DNA from: Pilatotrama ljubarskyi
Taxonomy: Eukaryota > Basidiomycota > Agaricomycetes > Polyporales > Polyporaceae
NCBI GenBank assembly: GCA_022385805.1
Contig: MU277681.1
Location: 196,160 to 260,159 of the forward strand
Direction of reading: 5' to 3'
Length of the DNA: 64,000 bases
Positions 10,821 through 23,453 of the stretch are shown here, in pieces (the first letter of the stretch is position 1; every line of letters begins with the position of its first letter). The position numbers and the translations under genes were made by a program. A model generated the notes under the pieces. It was not told where the DNA came from. It did not search any database and saw only the letters and a program-made list of their open reading frames with translations.

Positions 10821-13170
10821 CTAGAGCGGAGACCGGTCGTCTTGGGGGGATTCTGCAGCAACGTCAGCAATAGCTGCCTCAACTGCCTCTCCGCTCGATG
10901 ACGGTGCGCTCAAGGACTCGGAGTCCAGGGTCAGCCCCCGAGAATTAGGTAGCGAGTGCGCGATGGACACCTGCCGCGCGTACGCCCGCTCCCGGTTGCG
11001 GCGGATCGTCTCCTGGTCCGCCGTACTGCGCTCGATGCTGTACTGCACCGTCCCTGTATCCCCGGCAGTAATTCAATGAGCGCGTGCACTTGGCCACGAC
11101 AACGCGCGATTTGCTTACATGGATAGCTGGCATAGACTGCGTACCCTCCCCTCGCCTCCTTGCCGTGCATGATGTTCTTCACCGACAGCTGGAGCTCCAC
11201 GACCGGCGCGTCGCCGCCTTCGTTCGGGTTCTCGACGGGCTCGACCCACGCGCGGAGGAGCTCGCCGCGCTTCTCGAACGTGACCTTGACGGACTTGCGC
11301 GGGAAGCACTTTGCGATCTCGTGGTAGAGGAGCTCCATGAGCGCGACGCAGCGGAGGAAGACGCGCGTGCCGGCGTCGGAGCGGCCGAAGAGCGCGAGGT
11401 CCATGTCGCGCAGGGACACGTACTGGAAGCCGAAGATCTGCGCGGTGTTGTGGTAGGCGACCATGACGCCGTCCATGTTCCCGATGCGCGCCTGGAAGGA
11501 GTACTCGAGGAAGGCGGAACGCATCATGTCGTAGTACTCGGACTCGAAGGAGCCGTATCGCCCGGTGAGCGCTCCGATCCCCTGATCAAGGTAGTTCTGG
11601 GCTGAGGCGTAAGTAGATTTGAGGAGAGAAATAGTGGCGGAGGTACGTACCAGGTAGTTGTAGACGTCGTGACGGATCGCGGATATTGCGCGGGTCTTAA
11701 GGTCAAATACGCCAGTCCCAGGGTGGTGGCAGTCCAGTTGCGAGCGCATGAGAAACTGGCCATACTGCAGAGCAGTGGTCAGACACGACGGACAATCACT
11801 ACTGGGAAGAAGACTAGCCTTGGAGTATCGATGGGTATCCTTGAGGATGGGGTAATGATCGGCCGTATACGACGTCCTGAACTGATCGAATTCCTCTTTC
11901 GGGAGCGTCAAGAATTTCTCAAGGAGGGTTCCCTGCTTGACGTTAATATACAGACGAGAGGAAGGAATTACTGAGCACTCGCCAGCCGCAGCAAAATCAT
12001 TTCCTCACTGCATTCGTCTCGCTCCGCGTCATTGTCTGTCGTATAGACGCCTTCTTGGTACCGCAAGATCACGGATACAGGTATCCGTTGGCCAGCGGTG
12101 AAGAAGCGTGGCTATGCAACACGGTCAGCTCTAAGATGCTCCTCCTGGACAGACTACGGACGTACAGCATCCTTGAATTCGGTGCTCAAACTTGTGATAT
12201 TAACATATTTCTCCTCGGAAAGGAGCAAATATATCTGGGTAAGGATTCCAGTAAGGGACGAGGTCGAACCGGCAAAGCTGCATTTTGCCCTCTTTGCAAG
12301 GCTGACGAGGCTCTGCGTTCACGGCTTCAGCGACTGCAGTCACCTGGGGCGTCACATTGCATACCTTGTCTTGCGAACTCGGCACGAACCCAGGAAGCCT
12401 GTCAAAAGCGAAGTCCTCGACCCGAGGGATCGTCTCCAGATACTCTGGGAAATTGTACACCTTGGTTTCGGGGTCTCGAAGCCAATGTACGCCTTCTCTA
12501 CAGTGTTGGCGCTCAGCATCGGTGGTCATGCAAGACGCGACGGACGCACCTTTCCAGAACCGCATCCAATCCGTGCTTAAGTTTGGGAATATGCTTCTTC
12601 CTCCCTGCCTTGATGCCTAGAACAAGGGCGCTGTAGTTTAGTTATAGTGCAGACAGAAGGGGTGTTTTCGTACCTTGTAGCGGCTTGAATGAGCCGTCCA
12701 GTAGCGTCCCACTGGCCGCAGGAGTGGACTTGGAGTCGACGCGACCTTTCACGCTCACTTGAATGAGTTCACTTGAGAATACCGCTCCATCTCCATCTCT
12801 AAGAACACAAGTGCGTACCGTTGATCGGCTTGAACTGTTTGTGCTTGCGTTTGCTCTTCACGGACTTTGGGAACAGGACGCTTGCCTCTGAAGCAAGCGC
12901 AATGATTACCTCCTGGCTCCGAGTTAGATGCGAGCATGCTACGGGAATGACAAGGCAACATACCTCCACTTCCGAAGGCGCATGGAGGGTAGACGGTCCC
13001 GCGATGGGCCCTTCCGAACTCGGACTTGGTGCAGAAGCCTCACGGGAAGCTTCGGTCACCGCAGGGCCAGCTGTAGAAAGGCTCGAACTGTATCTGCCCC
13101 GGAATCCGCGAGGAAAAGCGCGCAGCCCGGAAGAGCGAGAAAGAGAAGACCAGCGGGTCAGAGAACGCAT
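10821..13170 (-). CDS. PET127: Mitochondrial RNA-processing protein PET127
   Basis: PET127 family proteins act at the mitochondrial inner membrane in 5' processing and turnover of mitochondrial RNA. The first exon starts at 13170 with MRSLTRWSSLSRSSGLRAF, an Arg/Ser-rich amphipathic presequence that decides the start. Later exons give PKLKHGLDAVLER, GVHWLRDPETKVYNFPEYLE (near 12480) and VEDFAFDRLPGFVPSSQD. After further introns come EEKYVNITSLSTEFKDA and the core LTLPKEEFDQF, GQFLMRSQLDCHHPGTGVF, DLKTRAISAIRHDV, EYYDMMRSAFLEYSFQARIG, AQIFGFQYVSLRDMDLALFG. All are PET127 hallmarks. A last exon from about 11045 to the stop at 10821 encodes a charged tail. About eight exons. The splice between the N-terminal exon ending KPIN and the piece SVKGRVDSKSTPAASG uses a non-ideal AAG acceptor and is the least certain. 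Confidence 0.9.
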
Positions 13171-13594
13171 GCCTGTCTGTTGGATACAAGCGAGTCTTGA
13201 GGTATGTCCGGGACAGCGGTGTTCCAAGGAGCCGTCTATGCCTCAAACCAAGCTGCAGGACCGGCGGACGTAACGAGAGGGAAGAGGCAAGAGTCGGACG
13301 GACAGCGGATGGCTGCAGCCTTAGTTTGCAATAGGCGCCTATACTCTGGCTTTGTGGCGCTAAAAAGAGGCGGCGCGCACGTGGCCGTATGGGGCGGGCG
13401 CTTATATGGCGACGCGCCTCGCGTTGTGGCTGTGGGCGTCGCGAGAGCGTCACCGTGACCGGGGCGCGCTGCCGAATCCAGTTGCAGCAGTTGCAGAGAC
13501 CCCGCAGCGCTCTCCTCCTCCTCGCATTTCGACCACGGGCTATACCCTCGCATACCCTCCTTGGACTCGCTGTTCCATCCGATTGATGTCCTAA
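13171..13594. promoter_or_regulatory. Shared divergent promoter region (PET127 / ARL8)
   Basis: The 424 bp between two divergent start codons contains no other credible gene. It must include both promoters. GC-rich, without a clear TATA box. Assigned by position. Confidence 0.5.
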
Positions 13595-14774
13595 ATGGCT
13601 TCCTTCTTCAGTTCCTTGCTCCAGTGGCTGAGCGGGTGCGGTAACTCTCCTAGGCTCGCGCTGCGGGCCGGTCACTGAAGAGTAATCTCATGTAGCTTGT
13701 TCTTCTCCAAGACGGCGGAAATCGCTGTCGTAGGTTTGCAGGTAAGTGTGCTTCACGACCCCTCGCACGCGGCCAACTCAAGGCAGGTGTTGCGAGGCTT
13801 CGGGGAAGACTTCGTTCGTGAACGTGCTAGGCTCCGGGCAGGTACGCCCTCCTGTGCGTGTGTCGAAGCCCTGCGTTTACTGACATGATCCAGTGGAGTG
13901 AAGATGTCGTGCCCACAGTTGCCTTCAACCTGAGGAAGATCAGGAAAGGCAATGTTACCATGAAGATCTGGGATGTAGCCGGTACGTCTGCCATTACTTA
14001 TGCGCAGGAGACAGGCACGGACACCCCGCAGGACAACCGAGGTATCGCTCCATATGGGAGCGATATTGTAACGGCGTGGACGCAGTAGTGTACGTTGGAC
14101 CGTTCAGCTTCGTCAGTGAGACCTCTAACGAACGCTCCATTGCTCAGATTCGTGGTAGACTCCGCAGATGTGAGAACCATCCACTCCACTCCCTCGCTAA
14201 GAGCTGTTTACAGCGAAATTGACCTTACGTAGAAGGAGAAGTTTGAGACGGCCCGGTTTGAGCTGCACCAGCTGCTATCACAACCTACTCTGCACGGCGT
14301 ACCCCTACTTGTGGTAAGGCCCCTCCCCGCTGCACGGCCCTCCTTACGAAACACTCATTGCTTGTACCCTGAAGCTCGGTAATAAGAATGACCTCGAAGG
14401 ACATGCATCAGTGAATGAGCTTATCAAAGCATTGTGAGTGCTTCCCGGTTCCTAGGAGAGAGTAGCAATGAGACGTTCGTCCGTGTAGACAACTGGACAA
14501 GATCACGAACAGACCTGTATCTGTAAGTGCCCCTAATGTCATACGTACGCTCTCCTATTAAATTGACCGTCGGTGCTCCGTCAGTGTTACTCTGTAAGTG
14601 CTGGCCTTGACCCGATCATAATCACTAAAATTCATCCGCTTTGCAGTGCTCCATGAAGAGTCAACACAACCTGTGAGAAAAGCTTCGCGCTAGTGAAGTG
14701 TCTGCTGACTTCTGACCACTCCCTCTCTCTCAAGGGACATCATCCTGCAATGGCTAGCAGGACGCGGTCATTGA
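13595..14774 (+). CDS. ARL8: Small GTPase ARL8 (ADP-ribosylation-factor-like 8)
   Basis: ARL8 recruits effectors to lysosome/vacuole membranes to control organelle transport and fusion. The gene is cut into about ten tiny exons. Exon 1 [14 protein letters not shown] joins [15 protein letters not shown], then [15 protein letters not shown] (together the P-loop GLQASGKT), [19 protein letters not shown] with switch-I Thr, [12 protein letters not shown] spliced to [18 protein letters not shown] (switch II), [37 protein letters not shown] (guanine-recognition NKxD), [14 protein letters not shown], a short piece CSMKSQHN, and [12 protein letters not shown] before TGA 14772-14774. Every junction keeps frame and uses GT-AG ends. 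The donor after exon 1 is GTGCGG. The N-terminus MASFF...LLQWL is the ARL8-type acetylated amphipathic helix rather than an N-myristoylation site. It is divergent from PET127. Confidence 0.92.
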
Positions 14775-14931
14775 CGCTTACCATCACTTACCCTGAGCTT
14801 CCTTACATTATCTTACGAGACGCCTACACTTTGTACTCCGGATATCCCCATGCTCCACTTGGACTCCCACAGCACGGTCAGACACGCACGAATAGTGAGA
14901 CGATTCATATCACAACACCAGAGCGACCGAC

Positions 14932-16072
14932 TCAGTCGGTATCCATCCGATCCCCACCGTCAGCACCGCTCTCTTCCCTCCTCGCCTGCTCTTGTAGAGC
15001 CCTCAAGAACGGTTCCACGCCCGTACCCGCCTCTTCCGGCAAGCCCAGCGTGCGCACGAGCCCGCCCAACAAGCCCGTGCGCAGCGCCATGTCCAGATTG
15101 CGCACCGCCGCGCGGAACTGGGGTGACGACACGACGCGCTCGAGCGTTTCCACCGTTGGCGGGCTGGGCAGGTCCGCGGGGAGGTGAGGGAAGAGCGCCT
15201 GCGCGAGCTCGGGGCGAGACGCGAAGAGCGGGCGCAGGTTCGCGGGCGTGAGCACGTCGGTGAGGGATATCTCGGGCGCAGGCTGGGAGGCTTGGCCGCC
15301 TGCGCCGAGCGTGGAGACGATGGAGCGGATGCGCGCGAGCTCTTCGGGACTGGCTCCGTATCCGCCTGCGGGTGCTCGGGATCTAACGGGGCAAGCACTC
15401 TGAGTTAACAAACGGCGCAAATTATTTTATAGGAGGGACGTACGAGCTCGCCGCGGGCGCAGAGGAGCCGGCGCCGGAGGTGGAAGGTCCCGCCGCTGCT
15501 TGAGTATTCGGGTTGTAGCCTTCAGAGTACCAGATAGGTACGATGCTAGGGTCCGCAAGGAGACGGTTCACATTGCCGACGAACTCCTCGTCCCGGCTGG
15601 GGTCAGCATCCTGCAGTAGCGAGCGCGCGAGTGAGCAACTATCCTCAACCAAACGGGCGGGATCTTGGTACCTGCATCCAGAACTGCGCATGCAGTCAGC
15701 ACAAACCGAGGATGCGAGTCGCTTTGGGGACTCACGAAGTGTCTCTGGTTCGACGACGAGAACTTGAGGACGTACGTCCGGCCCCACGCCGACTGCTCGA
15801 CCTTCGCGAACGTCGCATCTCCAGGGAAGAGGATCAAGTCCTACGAACCGCACAGCGCGCATCAGCGCCCTCCCTTCTGTGCTTTCGTCCAAGACTGAGC
15901 GCCGCACCTCGTCAATCTCGTTCGTCGACCGGTTCTTCCAGATGAAGTGCAGCAGGCCGTCCTCGCCGTTCTGGATGAGGATCGCACCCTTGGTCGGGTC
16001 CGCGTCGACGAAGTTGGTGTTCCCGCGCCGGAACGCACGGCCGGCCTTGAATGCGAGACGGGTCTCTGCCAT
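14932..16072 (-). CDS. RPN13: 26S proteasome ubiquitin receptor RPN13/ADRM1
   Basis: Rpn13 docks on the proteasome base via its N-terminal Pru domain, binds ubiquitin there, and recruits UCH37 through a C-terminal DEUBAD domain. Exon 1 (start 16072) reads MAETRLAFKAGRAFRRGNTN, then VDADPTKGAILI and LLHFIWKNRSTNEIDEV, the Pru core. Further exons give DLILFPGDATFAKVEQSAWG, YVLKFSSSNQRHF and the helix DEEFVGNVNRLLADP. After a Ser/Ala linker, ISLTDVLTPANLRPLFAS, QALFPHLPADLPSPP, TVETLERVVSSPQFRAAV and ALRTGLLGGLVRTLGLP form the DEUBAD domain, ending DGGDRMDTD. This two-domain layout is complete, so deubiquitinase recruitment is expected to be retained. Convergent with ARL8 (157 bp between stops) and divergent from the F-box gene. 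Confidence 0.93.
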
Positions 16073-16433
16073 GAGCTCGGTAGGTAGTGCGGGGCTAGTG
16101 TTGCTATACAGGCGTGCAGACGGCAGCGAGCAGAGGTGGGGATGCGGGTGAAGCGGGACGCGTCACCGCGGACCGGCGCTTGTTGACGCGACGCGTTAGG
16201 CGCCCACGGCAGGAGGTCGGGCGCCTCGCATGTACATGCGCTTCTCCGCCATCGCGCAGCGAACCACTCCCTTCACTCAAGCAGTTAGAGAACTCTTGCG
16301 GCCATATCTATTACTAGCTGAACCCTGGCTGACACAGCTAGGTACGATCATATACGGCTGAGCCAGAGGCATCCCTTGTAAGTCAATCAATCGGCGTTGT
16401 ATACCAATCTAATCACTAAGCTATAGTAGGATC
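16073..16433. promoter_or_regulatory. Shared divergent promoter region (RPN13 / F-box gene)
   Basis: The 361 bp between divergent start codons. No TATA motif or other gene is recognised. Assigned by position. Confidence 0.45.
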
Positions 16434-17607
16434 ATGATGGATACCCTACCTGTCGAGCTCGTTGAGAGTATCCTCGAGCACCTCTACTACGCTAAGGGTG
16501 TCCCCGACCAAAGTACACTCAAAGCATGCGCCCTCATCTCCCGCTCGTGGACAGACCCCGCCCAGCGCCTGCTCTTCCGCCGAGTCACTCTTAACAGCCT
16601 TCACCATGGCCGTGGGCACAACTCGTTTTGTGACGCGACGAACCCGTCGACCGAGCGCGGACGCACGCTTGGACAACACATTCGCGTACTCGAGATTTTT
16701 GTGGGAGAGAAATCCGGGCTCGACCTCGATGATGCAGATCTGGTGGACATCCTCGGCCGCACTCCGCGGCTGTACGAGTTGGCCCTGCGCGTCGCGGGCA
16801 TACACCAGTTCTCTGTACACACTATGGAGAACCTCATGCGGCTCGCTGCTGCAAGCCTTCGCATCCGCGCTTTGACGCTCCTCTCGTGCGGTATCCAGAG
16901 CCCAATCTTGTATCAGCTCCTCCAGGTGTGGCCTTCCATCGAGTTCCTGTTCATAGGCGTCGAGATAGCCGCACCCCCTCCGAAGTGGTCCCCTACATTC
17001 CGCTTGTACCAGCTCACGCTCATGCGCACGCCTCGCTACTCGATCCTCTCCTGGCTTCTCTCTACAAGCAATGACAGCCTGCGAATCATCTCCTTCCGTG
17101 ATGCGCCTGGACGCGAAGTCGACCCGCTCCTAGAAGCTGTAGGTCCTCGACTTAGGTCACTGCGGCTGATGAACTACAGCCTCCGGGTGGCGAAGGTGCT
17201 TGAGTACTGCCCGAACCTGGAGGAGTTCGTGATCGTGCAGCTCTCGACGCTCTTCAAGCTTGATAACCTCCCGCGCACGCTGGAGCATCTGAGTTGTCGG
17301 AACCTGCCCTCGGAGGACCAATCTCTGGACTCCGTGATCGACGCGATAGCGAATCTGCCGCGGCTGCGGATCGTCACTTGCGCAAGCCAAGCCGCGGCGG
17401 ATCTGAAGATTACAGAATTGGGACACTTATGTGGGTCGAAGGGCATCGAACTCGTCCTTGATGAGACGCCATTCTGGGTAGTAAGTAACATCGCAAGCTC
17501 ACGCGAGACGAGCACTAAACATCTCTGAATGCTAGAGGGAGGATCCTGTGTACGTCGACCGGTTCCCGCGCACAAAGCTAGTAGCGAACTTTGCCCTGAT
17601 GAATTAA
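16434..17607 (+). CDS. F-box protein with LRR-like C-terminal region
   Basis: The N-terminus MMDTLPVELVESILEHLYY followed by TLKACALISRSWTDPAQRLLF is a typical basidiomycete F-box, which links substrates to the SCF ubiquitin ligase through Skp1. The rest contains irregular leucine-rich strands (for example LRIRALTLLSCG, LRSLRLMNYSL, LEHLSCRNLPS), as in the large, poorly characterised fungal F-box families. One long exon runs to about 17480, where GTAAGT opens an intron of about 57 nt. The reading then continues REDPVYVDRFPRTKLVANFA to TAA at 17605-17607. Without splicing the frame stops at 17528. Either of two adjacent ATGs could be the start. Substrate unknown. Confidence 0.82.
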
Positions 17608-17749
17608 ATCACATCGGCTCCCGGTGTCTGCTGCTAGAACGGGCGATTCGAGCGGGCGCGATGGCATAGAGCGGTAACGTATCCCGTAGACTTAGTGAAA
17701 GATACATGCCATGTACGAGAAGAAGGGTATAGGTCCTAGATGAATGGCA

Positions 17750-18109
17750 TTACTGTCCACGACGCTTCGCCATCTGCATGGTGAGATTGTCGATGTACAT
17801 CTGCAGGGTCTCGTTACCGGACGTGAGCTTATCCACATCTGTCTGGACGGCTTGGGCCTTAGCCAACATGGCTGCAAGCCGGTTCAGCGTCATGACCCGC
17901 AGATACAAAGCAAAGACCGACCCCGTAGGTCCTCCTGTGCAGCGATGATCTCCCTGTAAGCCAGACGGTCAATGGTGGCATTCTGGGCATTCTCTACCTG
18001 ATACGCACTTGATAATTTTCTCCTTCTTGATAGCGTTCGTCACAATGTCCTCTGTAGACGGAGCTGGTGCATCCCACTGGGGAATGTCGTCAAACCCAGA
18101 GAAAGACAT
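17750..18109 (-). CDS. Short coiled-coil protein, SCOC/Slo1-like
   Basis: Three exons encode about 84 residues: MSFSGFDDIPQWDAPAPSTE with DIVTNAIKKEKIIK (exon 1, 18009-18109), a 55-nt intron with a TTGAC branch and TACAG end, then EIIAAQEDLRAMLAKAQAV, and after a second intron QTDVDKLTSGNETLQMYIDN with LTMQMAKRRGQ. The heptad pattern ending L-x-x-YI-x-NL resembles SCOC/Slo1 proteins, small coiled-coil effectors of ARL GTPases at Golgi/endosome membranes. The assignment is by pattern only; another small coiled-coil family is possible. Divergent from RAD50 with only 204 bp between start codons. Confidence 0.68.
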
Positions 18110-18313
18110 GACGAGGCGATGAGGGCAGTGAAGGAAGACACCGCTTAGCCGAAGCGCCCATAGGGGCATGCTGGAGTCACATGACGAGCGTGTCGCGTCG
18201 CGTAGCGAGCGTCTATTGCCTCTGGGCTCTCACTAGATCTCACTCTCCGCCGTATCCGCCATCCGCGAGCTACAAGGCGGACAGAGACACATACGATTTA
18301 TCTACAGCTTGCC

Positions 18314-21300
18314 ATGTCCCATCTGAACAAACTCGCTATCCGTGGGATACGATCCTTTGACGATAAACAATTCGCGGTCATCGAGTTCTTCTCCCCCGTC
18401 ACGGTCATCGTCGGCCACAATGGCAGCGGCAAGACCACGATCATCGAATGCCTCAAGTACGCTACCACGGGGGACCAGCCGCCAAACACTCGCGGGGGTG
18501 CCTTTGTGCACGATCCGAAGATGGCGAACGAGAAGGAGGTGAAGGCGCAGGTGAAGCTTCGCTTCTACGCTGCGAACGGCTCGCGCATGCTCGCGGTCCG
18601 CAGCCTCTCAGTGTCGGTGAGGAAGAATGGCACCTTGACTATGAAGACGCTAGAGAGCATCATTGCGCTGGCGGATGGTAATGGCGACAAGATCGGCAAG
18701 GTGCGTGGTATGCCCACCTCCAGGGTGGCTCGCTTTTCACACATGTTGTGCAGCGAGGAGTCATCTCCACCAAATGCGCAGAGATGGACGCAGAAATTCC
18801 TCACTTGCTGGGTGTGTCCAAGGCCGTCCTGGAGAACGTGATCTTCTGTCATCAAGAAGACTCTAACTGGCCCTTGTCCGAGCCTGCCGCATTGAAGAAG
18901 AAATTCGATGACATCTTCGAGGCCACAAAGTGAGGACTCCGTGCGGCCAAGAAAAGTGGCTCATTTTTAGGGAGAATTTAGGTACACCAAGGCTTTGGAC
19001 AATATCAAGGCTCTGCGGAAGGAGCGTATGGCTGACCTCAAGGCGGAGTCTGAGCGCCTGGAATCCCTTGCCCGGGAGAAGGCGCATGCGGACAAGCTCA
19101 AGTCCCGCATTGCAGAGATGAACGGCCTCATCGCGAATCTCACCACAGAGTATGAGTCTTTGCGGGCTGCGTATGACCAACAAGTGCGGTCGAACCAGCA
19201 CCTGAACGACACGGGCAGCAAGTTCCGCGAGATCTACGTGAAGGCGGAACAACTCGCCCAGCGTAAGGAACAGTACAAGGAGGAACTCAGCCTTGCGCGG
19301 GAGAGCTTGCAAGAGATATCTGGTGCGCGGAAAGCAACTGACTAGCAGAGCTGATACTGATATATGGCATGTAGGCACCGAGGAAGAGCTACAGGAGCGC
19401 CTGAGAACGTATGATGACCACGTTATGAGGCAAAGGCAGAGGCGCACTATCGAAGAAGGACACCAACAGGACGCCGAGGACGATATTGCAGAAGCTCGCG
19501 CGCAACACGTCAACCTGGTCAATCTTCAAGGCCAGCTGCTCGCGGATGAGAAGGTACATGCTATGTTCCGCTTCAGCCTTCAATGCTCACGCGTATAATG
19601 ACCAAATTGACAGGCCCAGGAACAACGTATCGCAGACCGGGAGGAGCTCATTCGTGACATCGCCTCACGACACCATATCAAAGGCTTTGAGAATTCCCCG
19701 CTGGACCGAGACCAGGTCCTCCAGTTCATCTCGGTGTTGAATGACGCCAAGCGTAAACAAAATGCGGAGACCGACAGACTGCAGGTATGCTGAATCCCGG
19801 CAGCAGCGCTCATCGGGTTGAACATTGCCACTCTTCAGGCAGAAAGTCGCACTCGCAACGAGGAGTACAACCTCAAGTCTAGGCAACTTCATACGGAACT
19901 AGAAGGCTACAAGCAGGACAAACGGAACTTACGCGATAGAGTGGTAAGTCGGCTCCCCAACTACAAGTCATTGCGTTGATGTTCACGATCGTGCCATACC
20001 TCCAGTCCACCTTGCAAACGAAGATCGCGGATGCCGAACGCGATGTCGACGCTGCACGCCTACTGACATCCCGACTGGCCGACTTGAATGCCGACATCGA
20101 GGACAAGCGCCGCCGGCTCGAGAAGGCTCGCGAGGATCTCCGCAACGCCAACTTCGAGGAGAAGATTGCAGAGAAGACTTCGAAAGGCAGAAGCCTTGAT
20201 CTCCGGAGAGACGAACTCAATGCCGAGCTGCGCACGCTCAGCCTGCAAGCGGATAGCCGGGCAAAGCTTGACCTCCACAGAGCGCAGGTGAAGGCGAAGG
20301 AGACTGAGATCAAGAATACGTAAGTGCTTCACACAGACGAGTAGATTATTCCTTCTGAATGACCACCATTGTAGACTCGAGGTCTGCAACCCGAAGTTCC
20401 GGAAGATCGTAGGCATAGATGCCCGTGCCGAGACCATGGAACAGGAACTTGACCGTATTGCTCGGTGAGCTTCAGTCTCCTTTTAGAGTATGCACAGATT
20501 GACTAGAGACGCGATTAGCGAGAAGGAGCGCGAACAAGCCGAGCTGGAAGCCCAAGCGGCGACTGCCAGCAAGAATCTCCAAGCGGCGCAGACCAGCCTG
20601 ACCAGCCTGAAAGCTCAAGTCAGGGCTAAGCAGGATGAGGTTAAGGGTCAGTGTCCTCCATTATGATCATTCTAACTAAGCCTAGCTCACTTGTGGACGT
20701 TAGACCTTGGCAGGAAGTTGCTTGTGGGCCTCAAGGAAGCCGAAGGCAACGACATTGGGGAGGCTTTGGACACTGCCAACAAGGAAATTGGCGTCCGCAA
20801 CGAGCACGTACATCTCCCGCTGGACTCTCCACCTCTCCTAATGATGTTCGTAGGGAGCTTGGGAAGTCTGCCGGTGGCCATGATGTCTATAAACAACTCT
20901 TGCGGGCCGGGAAGTCACAGAAGTGCTGCCCTTTATGCACCAGGAACATGAATGCCGCAGAGTTGTCCAAGTTCGAGAAGACCGTACGCAGAGGCTATAA
21001 TTTGCTTGTCAGGCGCTTACTGATAGCCAAACTTAGGTCACGGAAGCTATGAAGAAGAGCACCCCTGAAGCTGTTCAGAACCTCCAGGCAGAACTGCAGG
21101 ACTGGGAAGCCGAGCTGAGGCGGTTACAGGTCTTAGCCGTCTTAGCGGCGACTAAGAGCAAGCTCGAGACCACAGAGCTCCCTGCTCTGGAGAAGGAGAT
21201 CGCTGAAAAGGAGGCCGAGATCCCGAGCCTGACGTCAGAAGCAGACGAGGCAAGTCCGTGGCGTATTTGTAAATGTGGCTTATACTCAACGGGACTATGC

Positions 21301-23453
21301 AGGCTTCCGCACAGCTCAGCGAGGTCATCAGGGACCTGAAGGACATCGCGGCACTACAGCAGCATGCGGCTTCCGTATCAAAAGCTCAGAAGGAGATTGC
21401 GCGCCTGAAGGAGGAGATTGTTGGACTTGAGAACGACCTTCTCGCAAGCGGCACAGCGAAGACGGCGGATGACGTTCAAGAAGAACTCGACAAGGTCGCT
21501 GCGGACATGTAAGTCGCTCGAGGTTGGTGTGCCGATGAACAAGCCTGACTGGCTGTGACAGCCGAGCGAACGAGCGCGAGAAGCAAATCCTCCTCACCGA
21601 TCGCGAGAGGCAGAACGCGGCGATCCGCACTCTGGAGAGCGACTTACATCGCCTAGAGCTCGAAGAGCGTGACTGCCGGAACCAGCTGCGTGACAAGGAC
21701 GAGCTCGAGCGTAAGATCGCGGAGATGAAGATCGAGATCACCGCAGCCAACGCTAGACTCAAAGTGAGGACAGCGGTGCCGTCGTGGTGGCGCTCGTATT
21801 GACCGGTTGCCGATCCCCGCAGGATCTGGATGCCAAGATTGCGGAGGCGCAAGCTCCGATCGAGAAGCTCGAACGAGAACATAGGGAGCTGGAGCGAGAA
21901 CTCAATACGCAGATCTCGCAGGCCCAGAAGGCGTCGCAGGATCTCAATATGAGTGCTGACAAGTTGGAGAGCATGAACAAGGTCATTGAGCGGTAAGTTG
22001 CTGGAACATCTGTGGAGCCGATATTCACTCAGACGGACTACGCCAGATACGTGAAGGAGAAGCGCGGTCGTCGCCTCAAAGAGGTCACCCAACAGATCGA
22101 GGAGCAGGAAGAGAAGGTCCAGGAGCTCGGGCTCAAGCTGGAAAAGATCCGCGCGACCATCGGCGAGATTGACAAGGAGATCAATGAGGCGGGCATGACC
22201 ATGGCAAACCTCCGCGAGAATATCCGTGTCCGTCGGCTTATGCGAGAGCTAGCCGTCACTCAAGCTGAGCTGGACTCCATTGACATGGAGGAGGCCGCGA
22301 AGGCTAAGCGTATATGGACGGAGAAGTGGAACGTCGAGAAGCAGAAGGAGACAGACCTCCAGACGAAGGTGAACATCCTGCAGTTTTCGCTGTCACGTGC
22401 TGTGTTAACCGGCACTATAGTACTCTCATATTGGCGGAGAATTGAGCTCGTACAGGTCCCAGCTGAAAACGCTCGAGAATGACGCCCAGGACTTCAAGGA
22501 TGTGCACAAGAAGTATCGGGACCAGCTCATCAAGGTCAAGGTAAGCCAAGCCTCGCACTATTGTGTACCTGTCACCTCACTATCTCACTCCACTATAGAT
22601 GTCGGACATGGCCAACAATGACCTTGAAAAGTACGCCAAAGCGCTGGACAAGTACGTAGACATATCCGGTCTGGCTCGGCCCCTGCTTATGCCCTTTTAG
22701 CGCGATTATGAAGTATCACTCCCTCAAAATGGAGGAAGTCAATGACACGATGCGCCACCTATGGAACAAGACGTATCAGGGGACTGGTGAGGACATCCCG
22801 TGCTGCTCAGCATGACCCTCAACCTAATATCTGCGCCGCACCCTCCGCAGATATCGACGGCATCAAGATCTGCTCCGAGGGCGAGGGAGGGGCGACGAAA
22901 CGGTCTTACAACTACAGAGTTTGTCCATGATGCCTCCTCTACCCCAGTGACGACCGCTTATTGTGTCTCCTGCGCAGGTGGTCATGACGAAAGATCAAGT
23001 TGAAATGGACATGCGCGGACGGTGTTCCGCGGGCCAGAAAATGCTGGCGTCCATCATCATCCGGCTGGCACTCGCGGACTCTTTCGGACAGAACTGCGGC
23101 ATCCTCGCTCTCGACGAGCCCACCAACGCTCTCGACACGGAGAATATCGATGCGCTGGCATCCAGTCTGGTGGAGTGAGTGTTCTCCAATTCAATATGCG
23201 CGTCGGAAAGACATGCCGAGCTCATGCGGGGAACAGCATCATCAACGAGCGCAGGGATCACGCCAACTTCCAGCTCATAATCATCACTCATGACGAGAAC
23301 TTCCTGCGGAAGCTCGGACAGAGCAACGTGATGGAGTACTACTGGTAAGCCCGCACCGACGTCTCTCCGCTGCGCGCGCGACTGACGGCTCGCAGGCGCG
23401 TCTCGAGAGACTCGAGGCAGAAGTCGATCATTGAACGACATCGGTTCGGTTAG
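18314..23453 (+). CDS. RAD50: DNA double-strand-break repair ATPase RAD50
   Basis: RAD50 is the SMC-like ATPase of the MRE11-RAD50-NBS1 complex that senses, tethers and processes DNA ends. The start [15 protein letters not shown] is followed by [20 protein letters not shown] (Walker A) and [17 protein letters not shown]. Long heptad-rich coiled coils lie on both sides of the zinc hook [10 protein letters not shown] (CPLC, about 20921-20950). The C-terminal lobe has [20 protein letters not shown] (ABC signature) and [20 protein letters not shown] (Walker B, near 23100-23160), and the protein ends SIIERHRFG at the stop 23451-23453. More than fifteen short introns. All catalytic and hook residues seen are intact. 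Confidence 0.95.

Noticed and set aside
11084..11605. 173-codon plus-strand frame antisense to PET127
   Set aside because: Lies wholly across PET127 exons with conserved motifs on the other strand.
12755..12961. Separate small gene ending QVNSFK on the minus strand
   Set aside because: It is an out-of-frame reading across PET127 exon 2 and the following intron.
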